A stretch of DNA of 22,838 nt from Chloroflexota bacterium (GTDB taxonomy: Bacteria; Chloroflexota; Anaerolineae; Promineifilales; Promineifilaceae), in assembly GCA_008501785.1 (NCBI GenBank), contig QQUD01000797.1:1-22838 (forward strand). Reading direction: 5' to 3'. This document shows positions 7,232-14,523 of the stretch, piece after piece (the first letter of the stretch is position 1; every line of letters begins with the position of its first letter). The translations under genes were made by a program, and so were the position numbers. The notes under the pieces are model-generated. The model was not told where the DNA came from and did no database searches. It saw nothing but the letters and a program-made list of their open reading frames with translations.

Positions 7232-8236
7232 ATGCCGACGATTCGTGATGTGGCTAAGATGGCGGGCGTAGCTCCGATGACCGTTTCTCGGGTCATCAAC
7301 AAGTCAGGCTATGTGAGCGATGAAACGCGAACCAAGGTGGAAGCCGCCATCAAAGAACTGGGATATGTGCCCAACATGCTTGGTCACAGCCTGCGTTTTA
7401 AGCAAACGAACACCTTGGCACTAGTCCTCACCGACATCACCAACCCATTTTGGACAACAGTCGCACGCGGTGTTGAAGATGCAGCCCAAAAAAATGAATT
7501 CAATGTCATTCTCTGCAATACGGATGAATCAATCAGCAAACAAGAACAATATTTGACGATGCTGCTAAAACGACGCATTGATGGTATTTTGCTCGTGCCC
7601 ACCAGCCGTGACCCAAAAGCCGTTGAGCAAATTCAAAAGCAAGGGATTTCGGTGATCGTCCTAGACCGGGGCGTGTGCAATGTTGCAGTGGATGTTGTGC
7701 GTGGTGATTCTGTAGGTGGTGCATCTCAGCTCACTCAACATTTAATTGGGCTGGGGCATCAACACATTGCCATGTTAACCGGGCCAAAAGATGTATCAAC
7801 CGCAATTGATCGCGTTGATGGATACAAGCAGGCCATGCATGAAGCGAACCTGGCACAAAATCATGTTTATTGGGGCACGTTTAGCAGTCCCTCGGGTTAT
7901 GAAATGACAAAGCGGGCGCTGGCAGATGATCCAAAAATCACGGCGATTTTAGCGGCGAACAACTTTATTGCGATTGGCACGCTGCAAGCCATTCGAGAGG
8001 CAGGCCTGAAAGTGCCTGATGATATTTCTGTCGTCTCTTTTGGGGACATTCCACCTGATATCAATCCTGATCCATTTTTAACAGTGGTGACACATCCAAC
8101 TTACGAAATGGGGTATCAGGCAACGCTAAAATTACTAACACGCATCAGTGAAGAAAACTCTACTGATTTTGAAGAATTTATCTTACCGACTGAGGTCACT
8201 GTCCGTCGCTCCAGTGGCCCAGCACCTTTAAAGTAG
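7232..8236 (+). CDS. LacI-family transcriptional repressor, paralogue 2
   Basis: This 334-residue LacI repressor has an N-terminal helix-turn-helix (TIRDVAKMAGVAPMTVSRVIN), a hinge (YVPNMLGHSL) and an effector domain with NPFWTTVARGVEDAAQ, GILLVPTS, LDRGV and a C-terminal ILPTEVTVRRSS tail. AAGGAGATGAC before ATG is a strong ribosome site. The protein is plainly duplicated from, or with, the LacI gene at 886-1899. Residue 16 in the recognition helix is Met instead of Ile, and the operators differ accordingly (TGTTA against TGGCA half-sites). It follows the aldolase gene but has its own promoter. It could control the rhamnose block, the downstream genes or only itself; no further copies of its operator were spotted. 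Confidence 0.93.
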   Translation: MPTIRDVAKMAGVAPMTVSRVINKSGYVSDETRTKVEAAIKELGYVPNMLGHSLRFKQTNTLALVLTDITNPFWTTVARGVEDAAQKNEFNVILCNTDESISKQEQYLTMLLKRRIDGILLVPTSRDPKAVEQIQKQGISVIVLDRGVCNVAVDVVRGDSVGGASQLTQHLIGLGHQHIAMLTGPKDVSTAIDRVDGYKQAMHEANLAQNHVYWGTFSSPSGYEMTKRALADDPKITAILAANNFIAIGTLQAIREAGLKVPDDISVVSFGDIPPDINPDPFLTVVTHPTYEMGYQATLKLLTRISEENSTDFEEFILPTEVTVRRSSGPAPLK

Positions 8237-8301
8237 TTTCATTTGTTGCACAGTTATTTAAAACGGCCGTTTTCACCCTCACAAACCCACACACCCACAA
8301 G

Positions 8302-8382
8302 ATGTATATTGACAAAGAATTCGTGCCATTGCTGGAGCATTCAGGTACGATTAATGACGCCATTCAACAATCCAATAAGTGA
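8302..8382 (+). other. Small open frame in the LacI-gnd gap (26 codons), uncertain
   Basis: ATG to TGA encodes 26 residues, starting MYIDKEFVPLLEH and ending AIQQSNK. It reads like the end of a folded protein, but no family is recognised. No Shine-Dalgarno sequence is obvious: the upstream bases are CACCCACAAG. It may be a fragment of a lost gene or chance. The rest of the 8237-8524 gap holds one ACGGCCGT octamer (8263-8270) and the candidate gnd promoter. Confidence 0.25.
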
Positions 8383-8418
8383 TTAAGTTTTATCGTATGC
8401 AGCCGATAATGGCGGCTG
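8383..8418 (+). promoter_or_regulatory. Candidate gnd promoter with an overlapping hairpin
   Basis: TTAAGT (8383-8388), 16 bp, GATAAT (8405-8410) is a moderate promoter match about 115 bp before gnd. The -10 lies in an inverted repeat CAGCCG-N7-CGGCTG (8400-8418), which could be an operator or a 5' mRNA hairpin. Confidence 0.35.
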
Positions 8419-8524
8419 AGGATTGGAGAATAGGCAGCATTTTGCAAATTAACCTCAGTTCGGAGTTAAAAAATGTCTAATCCTTATCTTCAAACTCAGG
8501 TTATCAGATATTCAGGAGAGAAAA

Positions 8525-9979
8525 ATGACAAAACAAGCAGATATTGGTTTGATTGGGCTTGCTGTAATGGGCCAAAATTTGGTTTTAAATATGGATGATC
8601 ACGGCTTTACGGTAGCTGTTTATAATCGCACAACCAGCAAAGTTGATCGGTTCATGGCAAATGAAGCTAAAGGTACCAAAGTGATTGGTACACATTCATT
8701 AGAAGAGCTGGTAAACACCTTGAAACGGCCGCGTCGCGTCATGATTATGGTGAAAGCAGGCTGGCCAGTTGATGCCACGATTGAGCAGCTTGTCCCCCTA
8801 CTCGAACCAGGAGACATCATCATTGATGGTGGCAACTCACATTATCCCGATTCTACCCGCCGCACCAAAGAATTGACCGAAAAAGGAATTTTGTTTATTG
8901 GCACGGGCGTTTCTGGTGGCGAAGAAGGGGCCCGCTTTGGCCCATCCATCATGCCTGGTGGCTCACCAGAAGCATGGCCACACGTTAAACCAATCTTTCA
9001 GGGAATTGCAGCCAAAGTTGCAGACGGCTCCCCTTGTTGTGACTGGGTGGGAGAAGAAGGTGCCGGTCACTTTGTGAAGATGGTCCACAATGGCATTGAA
9101 TACGGTGACATGCAGCTTATCTGTGAAGCGTATGATGTGATGAACCACGCGCTGCAGATGACGCCTGCTGAGATGAGCGCCGTCTTTGCTGATTGGAATC
9201 AGGGTAAATTGGATTCTTACCTGATCGAAATCACAACCGAAATTCTGGCTTATACAGATGAAGACGAACAGCCGATGGTGGACAAGATTTTGGACACAGC
9301 AGGCCAAAAAGGAACGGGCAAGTGGACGGCCGTTTCTGCCCTAGACTCCGGTATCCCCCTCACCCTGATTGGCGAAGCAGTGTTCTCCCGCTTCCTTTCA
9401 GCACTCAAAGATGAACGTGTGACAGCTGCTGGTGTACTTGGGTCCCCCATCCCAGCCTACGAAGGGAACAAGTCAGCACTGGTTGCTGATTTGCAAGAGG
9501 CATTATTTGCTTCCAAAATTGTCTCCTACACACAAGGCTATATGCTGATGCGGGCCGCTTCCGAGGAATATGGTTGGCATTTACCTTATGGCAATATTGC
9601 GCTCATGTGGCGCGGCGGCTGTATCATCCGCGCAGCCTTCTTGGATGACATTCAAGCGGCATTCGGAAAAAATCCCGATTTAACCAACTTGCTGCTCGAT
9701 GAATTCTTCAAAAAAGAGGTGCAGCAGGCTGAAAGTGCATGGCGGCGGGTGGTGGGAACGGCCGTTTCCCTAGGCATTCCGGTTCCAGCCATGTCCAGCG
9801 CACTTGCTTTTTATGACGGCTACCGGCGGGAACGACTGCCAGCCAACCTGCTGCAAGCACAGCGAGATTACTTTGGCGCTCACACTTACGAACGTATCGA
9901 TAAACCGCGTGGTGAATTTTTCCACACCAATTGGACCGGCCAAGGTGGTGATGTCACAGCGTCAACTTATGATGCGTAG
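8525..9979 (+). CDS. gnd: 6-phosphogluconate dehydrogenase, decarboxylating
   Basis: This enzyme oxidises 6-phosphogluconate to ribulose 5-phosphate and CO2 with NADP+, in the oxidative pentose phosphate pathway. The 484-residue protein starts with the Rossmann segment DIGLIGLAVMGQNLVLN and has YNRTTSK, the active-site segment GAGHFVKMVHNGIEYGDMQ (catalytic Lys and His), KGTGKWT and RGGCIIRAAFLDDI. The C-terminal FHTNWTG is typical. The length is that of the long homodimeric form (E. coli about 468). AGGAGAG sits 5 nt before ATG. It probably forms a separate unit between the LacI gene and the C1 cluster, with an AT-rich hairpin behind it. Confidence 0.97.
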   Translation: MTKQADIGLIGLAVMGQNLVLNMDDHGFTVAVYNRTTSKVDRFMANEAKGTKVIGTHSLEELVNTLKRPRRVMIMVKAGWPVDATIEQLVPLLEPGDIIIDGGNSHYPDSTRRTKELTEKGILFIGTGVSGGEEGARFGPSIMPGGSPEAWPHVKPIFQGIAAKVADGSPCCDWVGEEGAGHFVKMVHNGIEYGDMQLICEAYDVMNHALQMTPAEMSAVFADWNQGKLDSYLIEITTEILAYTDEDEQPMVDKILDTAGQKGTGKWTAVSALDSGIPLTLIGEAVFSRFLSALKDERVTAAGVLGSPIPAYEGNKSALVADLQEALFASKIVSYTQGYMLMRAASEEYGWHLPYGNIALMWRGGCIIRAAFLDDIQAAFGKNPDLTNLLLDEFFKKEVQQAESAWRRVVGTAVSLGIPVPAMSSALAFYDGYRRERLPANLLQAQRDYFGAHTYERIDKPRGEFFHTNWTGQGGDVTASTYDA

Positions 9980-10069
9980 GGCATTGTATTGAGATTGGAC
10001 CAATCTATAAACCACAATTTCGGTCAGTGAATTAGTTGTTTGGATAGTTTAGTTGGGGTAAAAAAGAAG

Positions 10070-10109
10070 AAGAAAATAATTAATTGGTGAATGGATGAAT
10101 TATTTTCTT
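10070..10109 (+). terminator. AT-rich hairpin after gnd, possible terminator
   Basis: AAGAAAATAATT (10070-10081) pairs perfectly over 12 bp with AATTATTTTCTT (10098-10109) across a 16-nt loop. T-rich sequence follows. The stem is nearly all A/T, so stability as a terminator is doubtful. Confidence 0.4.
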
Positions 10110-10152
10110 TATTTCTTTACGCAACAAGACAACGACTGAAAGTCACGAGATT

Positions 10153-10461
10153 ATGACAAAAGTACAAATCATTTCATGGCGCGATATTCCGGTGCAGGTG
10201 CGGGTGAAAAACGGCCGTTTTCGCCAAAGCCAAAAGCTCTCTTCCCGCTTTCAACAAACCGTGTATCGCGCCGCCTATCGCGACAAAGCAATTTACGGGG
10301 ATGCCTATCGAGAAGAATGGACGCTCTCCAAATGGCAGGGAAGAGAGGGGGAAGGGGGGGATGTGTTAACGGCCGTTTCCGCTGAATTAGAAGCCGCATA
10401 CAACGACGAACGACTCGATCAACTCGCTCGCAACAAAGGATATGAACCTCATGACAATTAA
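10153..10461 (+). CDS. 'Virulence factor' family small protein, copy 1 (C1-cluster associated)
   Basis: This 102-residue protein carries the family signature IISWRDIPVQVRV at its start, then SSRFQQTVYRAAYR, a Trp-rich EEWTLSKWQ segment and a helical AVSAELEAAY tail. The family is annotated only as 'virulence factor'. Its members often sit beside methylenetetrahydrofolate reductase and corrinoid methyltransferase genes, so the label is misleading and a role in folate-linked methyl metabolism is more likely (inference). The next gene is a paralogue and overlaps it by 11 nt. Two ACGGCCGT octamers and a run of seven G (10354-10360) lie within it, near positions where it departs from copy 2. No membrane segment is seen. 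The ribosome site is weak. Confidence 0.8.
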   Translation: MTKVQIISWRDIPVQVRVKNGRFRQSQKLSSRFQQTVYRAAYRDKAIYGDAYREEWTLSKWQGREGEGGDVLTAVSAELEAAYNDERLDQLARNKGYEPHDN

Positions 10462-10762
10462 ATATCAAATCATCTATTGGCGCGATATTCCAGCACAAGT
10501 AAAGGTAAAAGCAGGGCGCAAACGGGGCGGGCGTCCCCTGTCAAACCGCTTCCCGGTCGCCATCGACGAAGCCGCCATGCGTGCTGGTAAAACCGAATCC
10601 GACCATTATTTAGCCGAATGGCGTAACGGCGATTGGCTCGAACGCGAAGGTGAACTTGATGAGGTGGCAGAAGCCCTAATTGCTGAACTAGAAGCAGCCT
10701 ACCCACCAGAGCGCCTGCGATCCCTCATTCAACAGCATGGTCTAGAAAGTGGAGACCAATAA
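10451..10762 (+). CDS. 'Virulence factor' family small protein, copy 2
   Basis: This 103-residue paralogue of the preceding protein starts with IIYWRDIPAQVKVK, then RGGRPLSNRFPVAIDEAAMRAG, YLAEWRNGDWLEREG and ALIAELEAAYPPERL. It fits the family better than copy 1, which looks more diverged. ATG 10451 is chosen over ATG 10442: AAAGGA is 9-10 nt upstream, and the resulting MTIKYQII start aligns with copy 1. It overlaps the upstream stop by 11 nt, and the metV-like gene begins 2 nt after its own stop, so translation is probably coupled. Function is unknown. Tight linkage to MetV/MetF implies a partner or accessory role. Confidence 0.85.
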   Translation: MTIKYQIIYWRDIPAQVKVKAGRKRGGRPLSNRFPVAIDEAAMRAGKTESDHYLAEWRNGDWLEREGELDEVAEALIAELEAAYPPERLRSLIQQHGLESGDQ

Positions 10763-10764
10763 AA

Positions 10765-11259
10765 ATGCTTCGATTCTTGCAAAAGTACCCCCACTTCCTT
10801 GAAGTTGTTTATGACGGTTTTGAGAGGGTTCTGAAACCCTTCAAACCGTTGCTAAAACCGGATTCCCGTATCGAGCCACTCGTTACCTGGGTCGAAAAAG
10901 TCGGCAAAGAAGCCGTTTTTAACTGCCAAATGTGCGGCCAATGCATCTTGCACAGCACCGGCATGACCTGTTCCATGAACTGCCCCAAGAATTTGCGAAA
11001 CGGTCCCTGTGGCGGCGTGCGCAACAACGGCAACTGCGAAGTGAAGCCAGAAATGCGCTGTGTGTGGGTCGAAGCCTATGAACGATCACAACACATGCCC
11101 ACCTACGGCAATGAACTGATCAAGATTCAGCCACCAGTCAACCGGCAGCTAGAAGGTTCATCCTCGTGGATCAACATGCTGCACGAAATTGACACCCAAA
11201 ATCCTGCAGGTTGGGTAAGTCCAGAAGACATTGAAGTTCGTTTGCCGGTAGAAAAATAG
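10765..11259 (+). CDS. metV: MetV-like methylenetetrahydrofolate reductase C-terminal-domain protein
   Basis: This 164-residue cytosolic protein has a central cysteine-rich domain: Cys54, Cys57, Cys60, Cys69, Cys73, Cys82, Cys91 and Cys99, with the hallmark CQMCGQC, MNCPKNLRNGPCGG and WVEAYER blocks. Eight cysteines could hold two [4Fe-4S] clusters, as described for MetV of acetogens, where MetV partners MetF to form an alternative methylenetetrahydrofolate reductase. The N-terminus (LRFLQKYPHFLEVVYDGFE) is amphipathic. It begins 2 nt after the small-protein gene and lies 102 nt before metF, which supports a MetVF complex moving electrons to or from methyl-H4F. GGAGA lies about 10 nt upstream of ATG. 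Confidence 0.88.
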   Translation: MLRFLQKYPHFLEVVYDGFERVLKPFKPLLKPDSRIEPLVTWVEKVGKEAVFNCQMCGQCILHSTGMTCSMNCPKNLRNGPCGGVRNNGNCEVKPEMRCVWVEAYERSQHMPTYGNELIKIQPPVNRQLEGSSSWINMLHEIDTQNPAGWVSPEDIEVRLPVEK

Positions 11260-11309
11260 TTAATTATTTTCTTCAACTGCACACACCAGCAATAATAAAA
11301 TTTATTTAC

Positions 11310-11344
11310 AGGGCGACAAATTTGAGCAAAAAGTGTGTCGCCCT
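11310..11344 (+). promoter_or_regulatory. Leader hairpin before metF
   Basis: AGGGCGACA (11310-11318) and TGTCGCCCT (11336-11344) form a perfect 9-bp stem with a 17-nt loop. It ends 17 bp before the metF start, next to its ribosome site AAGGA. No T-run follows, so it is more likely an mRNA processing or translation-control hairpin than a terminator. It matches no riboswitch I know. Confidence 0.5.
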
Positions 11345-11361
11345 AAATTATCAAGGAACTT

Positions 11362-12342
11362 ATGAACAACGAATTCAAAGCAGGCGGCCGTTTAGAACGT
11401 GTTTTACGCTCTGGTCGATTCGCCGTTACCTCTGAACTAAACCCACCCGACAGCGCCGATCCTGAAGATGTCTATCGGGCGGCGCTAATTCTCTCAACGG
11501 TCTGCGATGGGATCAATGCCGTTGATGCGTCTGGTGCTCATTGTCACATGTCCAGCGTCGCTATCTGTGCCTTGCTGGTGCGTGCGGGATACGAGCCTGT
11601 TTTTCAAGTCGCCTGTCGCGACAGAAACCGTATTGCCATTCAGGGAGATCTGCTGGGTGCAGCTGCAATGGGTGTGCGCAATGTATTGTGCATCACGGGC
11701 GATGACGTCAGTGCTGGCGACCAACCAGAAGCCAAACGCGTCTTTGATTTTGATTCAATTCAGCTCCTGCAAACAGCCAAAACCATGCGCGATGAAAGTC
11801 AGTTTCTTAGTGGTCGCAAATTAACAACCCCACCTAGACTTTTCTTGGGTGCAGCCGCCAATCCATTTGTGCCACCACACGATTGGCGCCCCCTACGCCT
11901 CGCCAAAAAGATTGCAGCAGGCGCGGACTTCATTCAAACGCAATACTGCTTTGATGTGCCACGACTCAAGGAATACATGAAGCGTGTCCGCGACATGGGT
12001 TTACATGAAAAAGCGTTTATCTTAATTGGAGTTGGTCCACTGCGCTCAGATCGGGCCGCTGAATTTATGCGCTCCAAAGTGCCAGGGGTGTTTATCCCAG
12101 ATGCGGTTGTAGAACGCTTGCGCAAAACGCCCAAAAAGCAAAAGAAGGCTGAAGGCAAAAGGATTTGTGTAGAAATCATCCAGCAGGTGCGTGAAATTGA
12201 AGGGGTTGCCGGTGTGCATGTGATGGCTTATCGGCAAGAGGAGCTGGTGGCAGAAATTGTTGATGATGCAGGATTGCTGCCACGTCCCCGCAAAACTGGA
12301 GCATCCGACCCGTCGGTTCGGGCACGACCTAAAAAAGCATAG
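11362..12342 (+). CDS. metF: Methylenetetrahydrofolate reductase (MetF family)
   Basis: This is a TIM-barrel flavoprotein interconverting 5,10-methylene-H4F and 5-methyl-H4F. The 326-residue protein starts with the catalytic region VTSELNPPDSAD (Glu25). It continues with INAVDASGAHCHMSS, FQVACRDRNRIAIQGDLLGAAAMG, NVLCITGDD, FLGAAANPF and the folate-site strand GADFIQTQYCFD. The C-terminal tail is Lys/Arg-rich (RPRKTG...RPKKA), beyond the usual fold end. AAGGA lies 5 nt before ATG. Placed after the MetV-like gene and near a corrinoid-type methyltransferase, it may run in the oxidative direction (methyl to methylene) for a demethylation pathway instead of, or besides, methionine synthesis. No metH or metE is present here. 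Confidence 0.92.
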   Translation: MNNEFKAGGRLERVLRSGRFAVTSELNPPDSADPEDVYRAALILSTVCDGINAVDASGAHCHMSSVAICALLVRAGYEPVFQVACRDRNRIAIQGDLLGAAAMGVRNVLCITGDDVSAGDQPEAKRVFDFDSIQLLQTAKTMRDESQFLSGRKLTTPPRLFLGAAANPFVPPHDWRPLRLAKKIAAGADFIQTQYCFDVPRLKEYMKRVRDMGLHEKAFILIGVGPLRSDRAAEFMRSKVPGVFIPDAVVERLRKTPKKQKKAEGKRICVEIIQQVREIEGVAGVHVMAYRQEELVAEIVDDAGLLPRPRKTGASDPSVRARPKKA

Positions 12343-12443
12343 CTACCTCTCAGAATCATTATCACCCTCATCTAATGATAACCAACAGAGTTTTGGCTGC
12401 GCGTAGTTTGAGGGGGGAATGAATAACGGCCGTTATCAATCAC

Positions 12444-12475
12444 TTGACCCTAATTCATATATCATATATGATATA
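12444..12475 (+). promoter_or_regulatory. gntR promoter with an overlapping 18-bp operator
   Basis: -35 TTGACC (12444-12449) and -10 TATGAT (12467-12472) are 17 bp apart. A perfect palindrome TATATCATATATGATATA (12458-12475) covers the -10. Its core recurs at 13224-13244. Autorepression by the GntR protein is the simplest reading. Confidence 0.75.
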
Positions 12476-12511
12476 CGCAACTTTTCGACTGCAACCTTTT
12501 TTGGAGAAACC

Positions 12512-13198
12512 ATGTTCGATTCATTATCTGTCAAACCATACCGCACCAAAGAAGAATACGTCTATGAAACATTGCGTGCGGCCATTATGGCGGGTAATTT
12601 ACGACCAGGGGACAAGTTGGTCATCGACAGTTTGAAAGTCGAACTAGATGTCAGCACCATTCCGATTCGCACCGCTCTGCAACGGCTGGAGGGGCAAGGA
12701 CTGGTCAACATTCGCCCACACACCGGTGCCGTTGTCTCCAATATTTCTTTGCACGATGTTGCCGAAATATTCACCCTACTTGAAGCCCTCGAGAGCATCG
12801 CCTTCGGTGCTGCCTCACAAAAAATCACACCACCCTCCCTCACCAAAATCGAAGCGATTGTGAAGCAGATGGATGATGCCGTCAAGGCAGAAGATTCTGA
12901 TAAATGGGCTTCGCTCAACAGTGAATTTCATATTATGGTTGCACATGTTGCCGGTATGCCATTGCTCAAAGAATTTACGGCTCGTGTTTTGGGGCGTTGG
13001 GATCGAATTTACAGTCTTTATTTGCGTGAGTACGTTTTATCGCGTATGGCTGATGCACAGGAAGACCACCACCAGATGATTCAACTTCTTAAAATCCAAG
13101 ATGCTGATGGCCTGAGTGAACTTGCCAAGCAGCATAATCATCGCGCCTTGGAAGCATTTAGAGCATACACAGCAGCAGATCAATCTGAGAATAGTTAA
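12512..13198 (+). CDS. GntR-family (FadR/FCD type) transcriptional regulator
   Basis: This 228-residue regulator has a winged helix (RTKEEYVYETLRAAIMAGNLRPGDKL, then STIPIRTALQRLEGQGLVNIRPHTGAVV) and an all-helical FCD-like ligand domain. That domain carries EFHIMVAHVAGMPLL, a DxxxHHQMIQLL segment and HNHRALEAF, with His residues typical of metal-bound carboxylate sensing. ATG 12512 is preferred because GGAG lies 7 nt upstream and homology begins there. A longer frame from 12419 would run through the promoter and operator. Near-identical palindromes precede this gene and the methyltransferase gene, which follows about 60 bp later. It probably represses itself and that gene. The ligand is unknown; FCD members usually bind small carboxylic acids. 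Confidence 0.9.
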   Translation: MFDSLSVKPYRTKEEYVYETLRAAIMAGNLRPGDKLVIDSLKVELDVSTIPIRTALQRLEGQGLVNIRPHTGAVVSNISLHDVAEIFTLLEALESIAFGAASQKITPPSLTKIEAIVKQMDDAVKAEDSDKWASLNSEFHIMVAHVAGMPLLKEFTARVLGRWDRIYSLYLREYVLSRMADAQEDHHQMIQLLKIQDADGLSELAKQHNHRALEAFRAYTAADQSENS

Positions 13199-13216
13199 TT
13201 TTAAAAGAATTTTTTT

Positions 13217-13244
13217 TTGAACTAATCATATATGATATATGATT
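13217..13244 (+). promoter_or_regulatory. Second GntR operator and promoter before the methyltransferase gene
   Basis: AATCATATAT and ATATATGATT form perfect 10-bp arms around a single G at 13234 (13224-13244). It shares ATCATATATGATATA with the gntR operator. A possible promoter is TTGAAC (13217-13222), 15 bp, TATGAT (13238-13243). The site ends 15 bp before the ATG. Confidence 0.7.
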
Positions 13245-13259
13245 GCAAGAGGCTTGTTT

Positions 13260-14384
13260 ATGAATGCAAAGCAACGTTTTATGCAGGCATTGCACCGCCA
13301 GCCGGTTGATCGTCCACCGGTTGGGGCTGTGGTAACGGCCGTTACCGTCCCCATGATGGAAAAAGTCGGCATCAAATGGCCCGACGCCCACACCGACCCC
13401 ACCTTACTCGCCAACCTCGCCGCGTCTGTCTGGGAAGTATCCGAATTAGAATGCATCAAACTCCCCTTTTGCATGACCGTCGAAGTTGAAACCTTTGGTG
13501 CCACTATTGACTTCGGCACCTACGACACCCTCCCCACCGAAACAGGCCACATTTTTAACCATCCAGACGAAATGGTTGTTCCCGAAAACTTCTTAGAAAT
13601 GAATCGGGTACCAACTGTACTTGCAGCCATCTCCCGTCTACACGAAAAATACGAAAACGAAGTTGCCATCGTCTCCTCAATCGTTGGCCCATTTGCCCTG
13701 GCCTCAAAAATGTTTGGCTTCGACAACTTCTTTCCCTGGATTCTCAACCACCCCGAATATGTGCATCAGGTGATGAAAGCATTAACGCCCTTGGCTATCA
13801 AATATGCAAATGCCCAAGCCGCAGCAGGCGCGGACGCAATTTTAATTGGCGAAGCCACCTGCTCTGGCGACCTGATTTCGCCAACCATTTACCGCGATTT
13901 TGTCGCCCCTTACCACACAGAACTGTGCAACGCCATTTCCATCCCTACCATCATGCACATCTGTGGTAAATCAACCGGCCATATTCCGTATCTGGCAGCA
14001 ACAGGCACAACCGCCTACAACTTTGACGAAGGCGCAGACCCAGACCTGGCACGTGAGCAGTTGAAAGGCAGAGTAACGCTGATTGGGTACGTGCCAACGG
14101 TAGAAGTTTTGCTCAACGGCACACCAGAAGACGTTTATCAAGCAACTGTGGAATGTCTGGCAACGGGTGTGGATATTTTGACACCTGGCTGCTCCCTACC
14201 CCAGCACACATCATTGGCAAACATCGCCGCGATGGTACAGGCCACAAAAGATTGGGCCAATTCAGCAGAATTACGCGCATCAAAACCCAACATCATCAGC
14301 CAAATGAGCGCCGCCGCCCGCCGCCGCATTGCCGCCAACGATCCTTCATCAAAACGAAAACGCCGCCGTAGACGATCAGGTTAA
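13260..14384 (+). CDS. UroD-fold corrinoid/cobamide methyltransferase (MtaA/MtbA/CmuA-like)
   Basis: This 374-residue protein is of the uroporphyrinogen decarboxylase superfamily. Zinc-site residues of the methylcobamide methyltransferase branch are present: His233-x-Cys235 (MHICGKSTGHI) and, 75 residues later, Cys311 (ILTPGCSLPQHT). True HemE enzymes lack this set. Other blocks are IVGPFALASKMFG, GADAILIGEATCSGDLISP and AYNFDEGAD. ATG 13260 is used because AGAGG lies 7 nt upstream; ATG 13239 is inside the operator. Likely role: moving a methyl group between a methylated corrinoid protein and a thiol or folate acceptor. No corrinoid protein is in view. The C-terminus ends in a strongly basic tail (SSKRKRRRRRSG), unusual for the fold. 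Confidence 0.85.
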   Translation: MNAKQRFMQALHRQPVDRPPVGAVVTAVTVPMMEKVGIKWPDAHTDPTLLANLAASVWEVSELECIKLPFCMTVEVETFGATIDFGTYDTLPTETGHIFNHPDEMVVPENFLEMNRVPTVLAAISRLHEKYENEVAIVSSIVGPFALASKMFGFDNFFPWILNHPEYVHQVMKALTPLAIKYANAQAAAGADAILIGEATCSGDLISPTIYRDFVAPYHTELCNAISIPTIMHICGKSTGHIPYLAATGTTAYNFDEGADPDLAREQLKGRVTLIGYVPTVEVLLNGTPEDVYQATVECLATGVDILTPGCSLPQHTSLANIAAMVQATKDWANSAELRASKPNIISQMSAAARRRIAANDPSSKRKRRRRRSG

Positions 14385-14388
14385 ATTG

Positions 14389-14487
14389 GGTTCTTTAGGA
14401 TTTCGTCAGGTTTGGAGTGGAGGCTTTAGCCGGGTCTCACAAGACCGTTCCGGCTAAAGCCTCCACTCCCCCTGAATTCCTGAAGAC
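14389..14487 (+). repeat. 99-bp hairpin (MITE-like) element, copy B
   Basis: A perfect 20-bp stem (14414-14433 with 14450-14469) has a 16-nt loop. The flanks are nearly the same as in copy A at 723-821, in inverted orientation. It lies 5 bp after the methyltransferase stop and 37 bp before the first enolase-family gene. Confidence 0.85.
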
Positions 14488-14523
14488 TCTTAAATTTAAA
14501 GCGCAAATAGGAAAGCAAAGTCA

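Noticed and set aside
10354..10360. G7 tract as a phase-variation switch
   Set aside because: A single 7-mer within a short gene is weak evidence, and the reading frame is intact.
12419..12511. Longer start for the GntR protein
   Set aside because: The extension would translate the promoter and operator. The ATG at 12512 has a good ribosome site and matches where the family begins.
13239..13259. Upstream ATG for the UroD-fold methyltransferase
   Set aside because: It lies inside the GntR palindrome with no ribosome site; ATG 13260 has AGAGG at proper spacing.
13260..14384. Uroporphyrinogen decarboxylase (HemE) call
   Set aside because: The zinc-site His/Cys/Cys set and C1 gene neighbours fit the methyltransferase branch; no other heme genes are nearby.
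723..14487. CRISPR array or phage signature
   Set aside because: Repeats are few, palindromic and not regularly spaced; no cas, integrase or phage structural genes were seen.
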